Positions 6,985 to 12,965 of a stretch of DNA of 12,965 bases are shown here, piece after piece (positions within the stretch are counted from its first letter, which is position 1; each line of letters opens with the position of its first letter). The DNA lies in contig JACQPW010000084.1 in assembly GCA_016207285.1 (NCBI GenBank), positions 1-12,965 on the forward strand, given 5' to 3'. The notes beneath the pieces were generated by a model that had not been told where the DNA came from, searched no databases, and saw only the letters and a program-made list of their open reading frames with translations. The DNA comes from Candidatus Kerfeldbacteria bacterium (GTDB lineage: Bacteria; Patescibacteriota; Patescibacteriia; UBA9570). The position numbers and the translations under genes are program-made.

Positions 6985-7980
6985 TTAAATGCGTCCAGTC
7001 AATCGGCAATAAGCCAAATACACACGCTCTGAATAACGTAACGGCCGCGCTGGCTTAGCTGGTTCGATCATCAACTGCAGAACCACGTCTGTCTGCGCTT
7101 GCCACTGTTGCCAACCCATCAAGGCATCCTGATGAGCTTGCTCGCCTAACTGAGCTAAGTTGAGTGATGGTAGCGGTTGTGTTGCGTCACTATAGAGCCA
7201 ACCATTAGTACCGGATTGAATATACTCGTTAAGGGTAGGATGATCAGGACCAATCACTAACATACCCATGCCCATCGCTTCTAACGAAGCCATTCCAATC
7301 CCTTCATAGTAGCGCGGAGCTATAAAAATATTACTGCGTTGTAAAAGTTGTCGGTACTGCTCTGCAGTGATGGTGCCGTGCACTAACTCAATATGATAAT
7401 CTGCGATATCTTGATCAGAGGGGTAAACCGCTTTAAAGCCGTCATGGTCGGGATCAATTTTTAAAATGCATCGATCAATCGTTTGCTGACTAAGCAGTTG
7501 TTTAACATGCTGCCAAGTAATGTCGGACCGTTGCCAAAAAAATACCCGGTTACTTTCATAATTTGGCTGTGGCGGTAAACTACCAGGATCAATCCAGTAT
7601 TGGAAATAATGCGTGTTCAAACCATAGCCTTGCAACTGCGCATGTAACGTTCGACAAAACGACAAAATCGTCATTGGAATAGTCAACAATTCTAGCCAAA
7701 AAGATTTACCATACGTCCGCACTCCATCATACATCGGCGCCCACATGATATGGCCTTTCAACGTACGCAATTCAGCTAACGGCATCAAAGATTGAAAGAA
7801 AAAAACTGCCCTGCAACCGCTCTGATTCACTTCGGCTGCTGTCACTGTCTGACCCCCACGCCAACTATCGTCCCAAAAATCAACTATGGTAAAGTGTTGA
7901 GCAAAGATCTTGCGCAAAAAATCACCCGAATGGGTCTTTTGATGAAACGAGTGATCCACAAACGCCAACAACGGTTTCAT
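6985..7980 (-). CDS. Glycosyltransferase family 4-like (GT-B fold)
   Basis: The protein has 331 residues with no membrane segment, so it is cytoplasmic or peripheral. The C-terminal half holds the group 1 signature EGIGMASLEAMG (226-237), with two glutamates seven residues apart (E226, E234), followed by VIGPDHPTLNEYI and SGTNGWLY. This part binds the nucleotide-sugar donor in GT4 enzymes. The N-terminal half (MKPLLAFVDHSF, then SGDFLR) is less conserved, as expected for the acceptor side. It is slightly short for the family. The ATG at 7980 overlaps the TGA of the dehydratase gene (ATGA), and the gene ends with TAA 21 bases before GtrA. It could use the GDP-sugar derived from the neighbouring Gmd product, but the donor is not determined. 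Confidence 0.82.
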   Translation of the reverse strand: MKPLLAFVDHSFHQKTHSGDFLRKIFAQHFTIVDFWDDSWRGGQTVTAAEVNQSGCRAVFFFQSLMPLAELRTLKGHIMWAPMYDGVRTYGKSFWLELLTIPMTILSFCRTLHAQLQGYGLNTHYFQYWIDPGSLPPQPNYESNRVFFWQRSDITWQHVKQLLSQQTIDRCILKIDPDHDGFKAVYPSDQDIADYHIELVHGTITAEQYRQLLQRSNIFIAPRYYEGIGMASLEAMGMGMLVIGPDHPTLNEYIQSGTNGWLYSDATQPLPSLNLAQLGEQAHQDALMGWQQWQAQTDVVLQLMIEPAKPARPLRYSERVYLAYCRLTGRI

Positions 7981-8963
7981 GATGGGTGGCGCACACTTAA
8001 ACGCTTTAAATCAGCTTCCACCATCATTTTGACTAACTCTGGAAAAGTGACTTGGGGTTGCCAATGTAAGGTGAGCCGCGCTTTGTCTGAAGATCCATAC
8101 AAGCTATCTAAATCAATCGGGCGATACAGCTTGGGATCGATTGTAATATATTGCTCCCAATCCGTGATACCAACTGCTGCAAACGCCAAGGCTAAAAATT
8201 CGCGTAATGAGTGGACCTGACCCGTGGAGATGACATAATCATCCGGCTGAGATTGTTGCAACATCAAATACATGGCCCGCACATAGTCACCCGCGAATCC
8301 CCAATCACGCCGACTTTCAATATTACCTAAGTTAATATGATCCGCTAAGCCAAGTTTAATTTTGGCGACGCCCTGACTAATTTTTCGCGTCACAAAATGC
8401 CTGCCCCGCAGTGGCGATTCGTGGCTGAACAAGATACTATTCGCTACGAATAAATCATAACTCTTTTTATAGATATTCCCCATCCAATAGGAGTAAATCT
8501 TGGTGACGGCATAGGGATTAGTGGGCTGGAAGGTAGTATGTTCAGTTTGCAAACCATGATCATGACTGACCCCAAACATTTCACTGGTGGCCGCATTCAA
8601 TAGGCGGGTTTTCGGGGAATGCTTCAGGACAGCTTCCAGAATATAGAGTGTACCCAGTGCATTAGTGAGTGTGTATTCTTTTGGTTCCTCCCAGGATTGT
8701 CCTGGAGCCGATAACCCTCCCAGGTGATACAGTTCATCGGGTTCAATCTGCTTAATAAGATTCATCACCGCAGTTTCATCGCGTAGATCACAATCCAGGT
8801 ATTTAACCTGCTGCTGGATACCAAGATACTGATGATTACTTAAGTCACTATCAGGACGCTTCACACCAATCACTTGGTAACCGTGTTGCAATAATAACTG
8901 TGCTAGGTAGCTGCCGTCCTGGCCCAATACACCAGTAATGAGCGCCGTCCGTGCTGTGGTCAT
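7977..8963 (-). CDS. gmd: GDP-mannose 4,6-dehydratase
   Basis: This extended short-chain dehydrogenase has 328 residues from the ATG at 8963. I prefer this start because it overlaps the upstream TGA as ATGA and gives MTTARTALITG; an upstream ATG at 8981 adds six residues. It has the Rossmann motif TGVLGQDGSYL (10-20), the catalytic ATSEMFG (125-131; T126, E128), NPYAVTK (149-155; Y151, K155), the Gmd-type HESPLRG and FVTRKI, ESRRDWGFAGDYVRAM (216-231) and RPIDLDSLYGSSDKA (281-295). The enzyme converts GDP-D-mannose to GDP-4-keto-6-deoxy-D-mannose with NADP, the entry point for GDP-fucose, GDP-rhamnose, perosamine and related sugars. No reductase, epimerase or aminotransferase to finish the sugar lies in this window. 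Confidence 0.9.
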   Translation of the reverse strand: MTTARTALITGVLGQDGSYLAQLLLQHGYQVIGVKRPDSDLSNHQYLGIQQQVKYLDCDLRDETAVMNLIKQIEPDELYHLGGLSAPGQSWEEPKEYTLTNALGTLYILEAVLKHSPKTRLLNAATSEMFGVSHDHGLQTEHTTFQPTNPYAVTKIYSYWMGNIYKKSYDLFVANSILFSHESPLRGRHFVTRKISQGVAKIKLGLADHINLGNIESRRDWGFAGDYVRAMYLMLQQSQPDDYVISTGQVHSLREFLALAFAAVGITDWEQYITIDPKLYRPIDLDSLYGSSDKARLTLHWQPQVTFPELVKMMVEADLKRLSVRHPS

Positions 8964-9835
8964 GCCTGGAGCACTAAACACGCTACCGCCCGAGCTGCAG
9001 CCGCTTGATCGGCATCATACCCTTGAGCAGTATGAATGTCGTAATACTCACACTGGGCGCAAGCCGCTTGATCTGATAACTGCCACCCATTAGGGCTATA
9101 TTGATAGAAAGTTTTTTCAACAACTTTCCCACCAAATATGTCGATTACGCGTTGCAACATGTCGGCATTAAACACTTGCTGAAAACCACAATCTTGAAAC
9201 TTGCCGTATGGTACAGTCAGCAGCAACTTTCCGCCTGGTTTCAGAATACGCTGGAATTCCTTGATGACATCTAAATGGGATGCAAAATCTTTTTCCTGGT
9301 AGGTTGGATTGTCGGTATAAATGGAATTGTCCATACCCACGTGTTCCAGAGTAGAAATACAAGTGATCGCATCAAACCAGTTCGTTGCAAAAGGACTGGT
9401 GCGTAAATCGCCCCACACATAAGCAATCTTGCGATCCCACCAAGCCTCTCCCTCTGGCACCAAGGTCATGATGGTCAGATCTTTATTCGCAAACACCGGT
9501 CGGTCCAAAATAAAATCATGGTTCAAGGTTGAACCGGCATCTAAACAGCGAATCGGTTCAGCTGGCAGATGCGCTACCACCCAAGGAAATTCAACAATAC
9601 GCTCATCGATTTTTATCCCATAACCAGCTGGTAGTTCCCCCACTGGTTGAAAACGGCGCATGATACTCTGATCAGCCAATGACTGACTAATCGATTCAGC
9701 TTTATATTCACTATACCCTGATTGCCAGGGTAGTAATTGCTGTCGCTGAAATGTGCGGCTAGCTAGACGGGATCGGCGTTGTATCAGCCATCGTTCTAAG
9801 CGGCCAGCGGCCAGTTTGAGATGTGTAATTAACAT
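8960..9835 (-). CDS. Class I SAM-dependent methyltransferase of a glycan locus
   Basis: I take the ATG at 9835 (291 residues). A GTG at 9856 would extend the gene into the glycosyltransferase before it by 11 bases, with no better ribosome site. The core has LDAGSTLN (98-105) in place of the usual motif I, a following aspartate/tryptophan strand (WGDL), NWFDAITCISTLEHVG (152-167) for motif II, and LKPGGKLLLTVPYG (198-211) for motif III. The C-terminus carries CAQC (259-262) and an alanine-rich tail. It probably methylates a sugar hydroxyl or an end residue of the growing glycan. It lies between the GT2 gene (10-base gap) and gmd (ATGA overlap). Motif I lacks the second glycine of GxGxG, so cofactor binding should be checked. 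Confidence 0.75.
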   Translation of the reverse strand: MLITHLKLAAGRLERWLIQRRSRLASRTFQRQQLLPWQSGYSEYKAESISQSLADQSIMRRFQPVGELPAGYGIKIDERIVEFPWVVAHLPAEPIRCLDAGSTLNHDFILDRPVFANKDLTIMTLVPEGEAWWDRKIAYVWGDLRTSPFATNWFDAITCISTLEHVGMDNSIYTDNPTYQEKDFASHLDVIKEFQRILKPGGKLLLTVPYGKFQDCGFQQVFNADMLQRVIDIFGGKVVEKTFYQYSPNGWQLSDQAACAQCEYYDIHTAQGYDADQAAAARAVACLVLQA

Positions 9836-9845
9836 ACGGCTACTA

Positions 9846-10769
9846 TCATACCACACCGTTTAATTTTGTCGCGGTGAACTGAAAGTAGGGTAGATTAATT
9901 GATATAATCGGTTCAGCGCCCCGCTGTTTACCGGTCCGATAATCGCGATATAATCGTTGGTTAAAGGTCACTGCAGCGGTGCTCATAAAATGACGCTGGG
10001 CGTAATACTCTAAGGCCTTATCAATAAAAATACGCTCCCAATAATTACGTTTTTGTAAGAGCGTTTTTTTCCAGCCAGTGACCTGAAAGTAACGCTGGCG
10101 CACACGGCTTAATTCAATTACTAAATCAGCGCCAAATTTTTCCCGTAAGTTACCTGCTACCTGACAATCAATACTCAAAAATTTATTCAGCTTATGAAAA
10201 ATCAAACCACGCTGGCTAGCACGCATCCAATAGTCTAAATCAGCCACAAAGCGTAAGCTAGCATCAAAGGGCCCCAGTTGCTCCAATACTCTCCGCCGAA
10301 AAAATACCGATGGTTGTCCGAGTGACTGGTCAAACGCCAACCGGGACAAACGGTACTGCTTCTTACCATACACATGTAAGAACACGCTGTGCTGCTCTGG
10401 ATTCACAGACAACACATCCCCCACCAATACATCACACTGCGGATGCTGCTGAAAATAATCAGCGACCACGGCTAAGGTAGTAGGCCAATAGAGGTCGTCA
10501 CAATTTAAATAGGCTAAAATCTCACCATGAGAGGCCGCGATACCTCGATTAACCGCTTCATACATCGACCGATCCTGTTTAAAGATCACTTGATGGCGGG
10601 TAGAATCACACTGCTGTAAGATATCCTGGCTACCATCCGTGGATAGGCCATCCACAATAACATGTTCAACCGCTGAATACGTCTGCTGTTCAATGCACTG
10701 CAATAACCGACCAAGGTATGGCTTGGCATTTAAGGATGGTGTCACCACACTAATCAAGGCTGTAGACAT
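9846..10769 (-). CDS. Glycosyltransferase family 2 (GT-A fold)
   Basis: The protein has 307 residues and is soluble. It opens ALISVVTPSLNAKPYL, the usual GT2 first strand, followed by HVIVDGLSTDGS (36-47) with the nucleotide-binding aspartate D40. NCDDLYWP (89-96) is the DxD-like metal site. GQPSVFFRR (151-159) and FVADLDYWMRA (174-184) form the acceptor/catalytic region with a candidate base aspartate. It resembles the WcaA-like GT2 enzymes of colanic acid and O-antigen clusters. It is the first gene of the minus-strand operon, and a strong promoter-like sequence lies only 8 bases before its ATG. The C-terminal 100 residues are basic and aromatic and carry no motif I can name. Donor and acceptor are unknown. 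Confidence 0.88.
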   Translation of the reverse strand: MSTALISVVTPSLNAKPYLGRLLQCIEQQTYSAVEHVIVDGLSTDGSQDILQQCDSTRHQVIFKQDRSMYEAVNRGIAASHGEILAYLNCDDLYWPTTLAVVADYFQQHPQCDVLVGDVLSVNPEQHSVFLHVYGKKQYRLSRLAFDQSLGQPSVFFRRRVLEQLGPFDASLRFVADLDYWMRASQRGLIFHKLNKFLSIDCQVAGNLREKFGADLVIELSRVRQRYFQVTGWKKTLLQKRNYWERIFIDKALEYYAQRHFMSTAAVTFNQRLYRDYRTGKQRGAEPIISINLPYFQFTATKLNGVV

Positions 10770-10777
10770 GAGCGACT

Positions 10778-10805
10778 ATCATAGCACAGCTGCCTTGCCA
10801 GTAAA
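10778..10805 (-). promoter_or_regulatory. Candidate extended -10 promoter of the ten-gene minus-strand operon
   Basis: On the minus strand, TATGAT (10783-10778) is preceded by TGC, giving an extended -10. TTTACT (10805-10800) sits 16 bases upstream as a partial -35 (four of six consensus bases). The distance from the -10 to the ATG at 10769 is 8 bases, so transcription would start within a base or two of the start codon and the message would be nearly leaderless. It is in the only intergenic gap of the window, at the head of the operon. The call is by consensus matching only. Confidence 0.4.
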
Positions 10806-10833
10806 GTCCGAACATGTTAAAACTACTGGTATT

Positions 10834-11802
10834 ATGTCCGGTTTTACCTGCAAAATTTGCGGCCAATCCTCAACACTACTATACGAGAATTTGTTTGATG
10901 ATCGCTATGGTTACCCAGGTAAGTTTTCCGTTTATCGTTGTTCGACTTGCGGCTTCGGCCAGACGGATCCATTGTTAACGCCTGCAGCGTTAGGAAAGCT
11001 CTATACCGATTACTACCCTAGAAAAAATATCACCGTGGATGAGGTACGCCGATCGGTCACCTGGCGACCAGGTACACTAGCCAGGTGGAAACGCTGGCTA
11101 CAAGGAGTCAACAACACTTGCCACTACCATGTCACGCCAAACTCAAAAGTGCTAGACATTGGTTGTGGCAACGGAGCTTCATTACTTGATATTCAAGCGC
11201 AGGGAGCCGAAGCGGTCGGTACAGAAGAAGACCGTAATGTAGAACCGATTGCTAAGGCATTGCATTTACAGATCCATTTTGGTGATGTTTCCACCAGTAC
11301 CTATGCAGACCAGTCATTTGATTTTATTACCATGAGCCAGTTACTGGAACATATTCCTGATCCCGCGGCCTTTCTTAAGCGCGTTAGTCAAAAACTCAAA
11401 CCCACCGGCCAAATCATTATGAGTTTCCCTAACATCGATGGTTGGAATAGACGACATTCCGGACGCCGCTGGATTAATTGGCATATCCCTTACCACATCA
11501 ATTTTTTTACCCCTAAAAGCATCCGTCTGTTAGCTGATCAATCCGGATTAAAGTTAATGAGCCTCCAAACCATTACCCCCAATGTCTGGGTACAGCTGCA
11601 ATCGTTAGCCAATCGTCATACCGCTATCGAGGGGCAGCCCAGCGCCTTTTGGTCACCAGATCAAGGATCAGAAAAAAGTAGTATGGCAAAACGACTCAGC
11701 TCGATCTTAGCCTTGGCGATGAGCTATCTCTGTGTACCCATCACGCGCTGGCGAGATTGGCGTCACCAAGGTGATAGTTGGCTAGTGGTGTTATCGAAAT
11801 AA
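10834..11802 (+). CDS. Zinc-ribbon class I SAM-dependent methyltransferase
   Basis: The likely start is the ATG at 10834 (322 residues), which begins MSGFTCKICG. An in-frame ATG at 10768 and one at 10639 would run into the divergent glycosyltransferase. Residues 6/9 and 36/39 form two CxxC pairs, a probable N-terminal zinc ribbon. The methyltransferase core follows: VLDIGCGNG (106-114, SAM motif I), an acidic tip with VGTEEDR (128-134), SFDFITMSQLLEHIPDP (161-177), and LKPTGQIIMSFPN (188-200). A downstream HIPYHINFFTP (217-227) is typical of the Methyltransf_23-type enzymes found in polysaccharide clusters. It likely methylates a sugar or lipid-linked glycan in the cytoplasm. It is transcribed away from the main operon and followed 7 bases later by a GT-C gene. 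No ribosome site is visible. Confidence 0.85.
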   Translation: MSGFTCKICGQSSTLLYENLFDDRYGYPGKFSVYRCSTCGFGQTDPLLTPAALGKLYTDYYPRKNITVDEVRRSVTWRPGTLARWKRWLQGVNNTCHYHVTPNSKVLDIGCGNGASLLDIQAQGAEAVGTEEDRNVEPIAKALHLQIHFGDVSTSTYADQSFDFITMSQLLEHIPDPAAFLKRVSQKLKPTGQIIMSFPNIDGWNRRHSGRRWINWHIPYHINFFTPKSIRLLADQSGLKLMSLQTITPNVWVQLQSLANRHTAIEGQPSAFWSPDQGSEKSSMAKRLSSILALAMSYLCVPITRWRDWRHQGDSWLVVLSK

Positions 11803-11809
11803 TCTCCGA

Positions 11810-12965
11810 ATGTCTTGGTTCCAACAGTGCAAACAATTTTGTAAAGTACACCACCTACTCTTACTATACCTGATTGGTGCAATCGTAGTGTTGTTTATGC
11901 TGAATAACTGGCTCTGGCCGACACCAGACGAGTACTTCTATGCTCTCCTGGCAGAAAACTTCAAAGCTGCCTTCAATGGACAACAAGTTTTTGGAGATAT
12001 TCAGACAGAACACGTTGGTCTAGTAGCATTTATGACCGCTCTCTATCAACAAATAATGCACCCCAGCACCTTGTTGGCCAGTCGCGTAGCGCTATTTGGT
12101 TTCTCGCTTGGCATCATTGTACTGATCTATCAGATCGCTGCAACGCTCGGACTATCCATCAAGGAGCGTATGTATTGGCTACTACTGTTACTGCTCATCC
12201 CGGGATACTGGATATTTTCAGTTCGACTCATGCTCGATATCCCTGGAACGTTTGGTGTGATCTTAGTCCTTTACCTATTGCTGAAAAAAGCTCCTAGTTA
12301 TCAAGTTGGTCTTGGCCTATTACTGTTACTACTCTTAAAAGAATATTACGTCTATTTGCTAACACCGTTGATTGGTCTGGTTATATTATTTGATGCCTGG
12401 CAATCTTCAAACACACCGCTCAAAAAAATAACGACTGGTCTGGTTCAGTTATTATTTAGTTTTGTGCCCACTGCCTTAGCTACGTTAATCATGATCGATT
12501 TTAATTGGCTACCCTACCCACGCGCCTTAGAACTAAGTATGATCGGTTTTTTTGGAGATTTATTTTCCTACGTCAACAAAACCTTCCTGTCATTATTGCA
12601 AAACACGATCAATCTAGTGTACCACCCAGCTACACAAACTACCGTACAAACTACCGTCGACACGATCACCACCACCGTCGCTACCGCCCCAACTGAGGTG
12701 ATTGTTGAACCAACGATCGTGGATCAGGTGGTAGAGCCCACAAACGTGACTGCCATCGTACCAACAGATTTAGATGCCAGCATCCAACAAATCACTTTTT
12801 CTGGAGAAGTCCCGACCGCCCTGTTTCAAACAGATGGATCACCCTATGGAGATAGTCTGCTCGCTAAGCTGTGGTATATCTACCAGTATAATTTTTCTGA
12901 AACTGATATTAATATTTTCATTTTACCCGCTAGTTGCATCGGCTTATGGTTGTCGATCAAAAAAA
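11810..12965 (+). CDS. GT-C type membrane glycosyltransferase, C-terminus cut by window edge
   Basis: I translated this by hand from the ATG at 11810; it stays open for 385 codons to the right edge, so it is partial. The first membrane segment (about 16-30) is followed by WPTPDEYFYALLAENF, with the acidic pair D40-E41 that GT-C enzymes carry in the first outer loop. Leucine-rich membrane segments follow, with RLMLDIPGTF, a conserved-looking KEYY stretch and several further helices. It fits the PMT/ArnT-like superfamily, which uses polyprenyl-phosphate sugars. It starts 7 bases after the methyltransferase stop, so the two are probably cotranscribed. Residues about 273-320 are an unusual Thr/Val-rich insertion between membrane segments (see separate entry). 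Sugar and acceptor are unknown; the missing end prevents family assignment. Confidence 0.75.
   Translation, partial: MSWFQQCKQFCKVHHLLLLYLIGAIVVLFMLNNWLWPTPDEYFYALLAENFKAAFNGQQVFGDIQTEHVGLVAFMTALYQQIMHPSTLLASRVALFGFSLGIIVLIYQIAATLGLSIKERMYWLLLLLLIPGYWIFSVRLMLDIPGTFGVILVLYLLLKKAPSYQVGLGLLLLLLLKEYYVYLLTPLIGLVILFDAWQSSNTPLKKITTGLVQLLFSFVPTALATLIMIDFNWLPYPRALELSMIGFFGDLFSYVNKTFLSLLQNTINLVYHPATQTTVQTTVDTITTTVATAPTEVIVEPTIVDQVVEPTNVTAIVPTDLDASIQQITFSGEVPTALFQTDGSPYGDSLLAKLWYIYQYNFSETDINIFILPASCIGLWLSIKK
12626..12769 (+). other. Thr/Val-rich low-complexity insertion within the GT-C protein
   Basis: This encodes residues 273-320 of the GT-C protein. By count, 15 of the 48 residues are threonine and 10 are valine. 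Proline and acidic residues are scattered through it, and there is no lysine or arginine. It separates membrane-spanning parts and so probably forms an extended loop, most likely outside the cytoplasm. It contains one NVT sequon (312-314). Confidence 0.6.
12634..12657 (+). repeat. Perfect 12-base tandem duplication
   Basis: ACAAACTACCGT occurs twice in direct succession (12634-12645 and 12646-12657) at the beginning of the Thr/Val-rich insertion. It encodes a duplicated QTTV unit and keeps the reading frame. Weaker, diverged ACC-rich copies follow, suggesting that the insertion grew by slippage. Confidence 0.75.

Noticed and set aside
7792..8220. Plus-strand open frame of 142 codons opposite the GT4 and gmd genes
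   Set aside because: It runs antisense across the junction of two well-supported genes, and its translation shows no family motif or ribosome site. The same holds for the other small plus-strand frames at 104-307, 1537-1785, 3461-3685, 3720-4082, 4364-4573, 5239-5492, 9429-9623 and 12505-12696.
10639..10833. Upstream extension of the plus-strand methyltransferase
   Set aside because: The extension lies antisense to the start of the GT2 gene and encodes residues without family resemblance. The zinc-ribbon beginning MSGFTCKIC fits a start at 10834.
10827..10835. Plus-strand extended -10 look-alike (TGGTATTAT)
   Set aside because: It would start transcription after the ATG at 10834, leaving no start codon for the methyltransferase, and there is no -35 at a proper distance.
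10801..10847. Imperfect inverted repeat (GTAAAGTCCG against CCGGTTTTAC) and an 8-base palindrome AACATGTT at 10811-10818
   Set aside because: Only seven of ten arm positions pair, the palindrome is off-centre and is within chance expectation, and one arm lies in coding sequence.
1..12965. CRISPR arrays, insertion sequences, tRNA/rRNA genes, defence systems
   Set aside because: No spaced direct repeats, transposase motifs, inverted ends or RNA gene structure were seen. Nearly every base lies in a glycan-related gene.

Overview
The window is a bacterial surface-glycan (capsule, O-antigen-like or S-layer glycan) biosynthesis locus. Base composition looks moderate (mid-40s % GC by eye; not computed). 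TGA and TAA both serve as stops, so the standard bacterial code applies. Genes are packed almost without gaps and only one shows a clear Shine-Dalgarno sequence. This suits an uncultivated, compact-genome bacterium such as a Patescibacteria/CPR member, but no marker gene proves the lineage.

Positions 1-10769 are one unbroken run of ten minus-strand genes, read from right to left. In transcription order they are: a GT2 glycosyltransferase, a class I methyltransferase, a GDP-mannose 4,6-dehydratase, a GT4-type glycosyltransferase, a GtrA-like membrane protein, a membrane GT-C glycosyltransferase fused to a uridine-kinase/phosphoribulokinase-like kinase, a class II aldolase, a sugar-type nucleotidyltransferase, an acyltransferase-3 membrane enzyme, a second nucleotidyltransferase of identical length, and a GT-C glycosyltransferase cut by the left edge. 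Six of the nine junctions that lie downstream of the methyltransferase are ATGA overlaps and the rest are within about 20 bases, so this is almost certainly one translationally coupled operon.

The only real intergenic space, 10770-10833, is a short divergent control region. It carries a good extended -10 promoter candidate for the minus-strand operon that would give a nearly leaderless message. To its right, on the plus strand, lie a zinc-ribbon-containing methyltransferase (10834-11802) and another GT-C membrane glycosyltransferase that runs off the right edge and holds a Thr/Val-rich insertion.

Working model (inference): Gmd makes GDP-4-keto-6-deoxymannose. GT2 and GT4 enzymes build a lipid-linked glycan in the cytoplasm, and methyltransferases and an acyltransferase decorate it. 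GtrA and three GT-C proteins add residues outside the membrane from polyprenyl-phosphate donors. The least ordinary part is the 1327-6596 block. It combines a kinase (fused to a GT-C), a class II aldolase and two paralogous nucleotidyltransferases, which together look like a pathway for making and activating a non-standard building block. Its chemistry cannot be read from the sequence. No RNA genes, CRISPR arrays, insertion sequences or terminators were seen.
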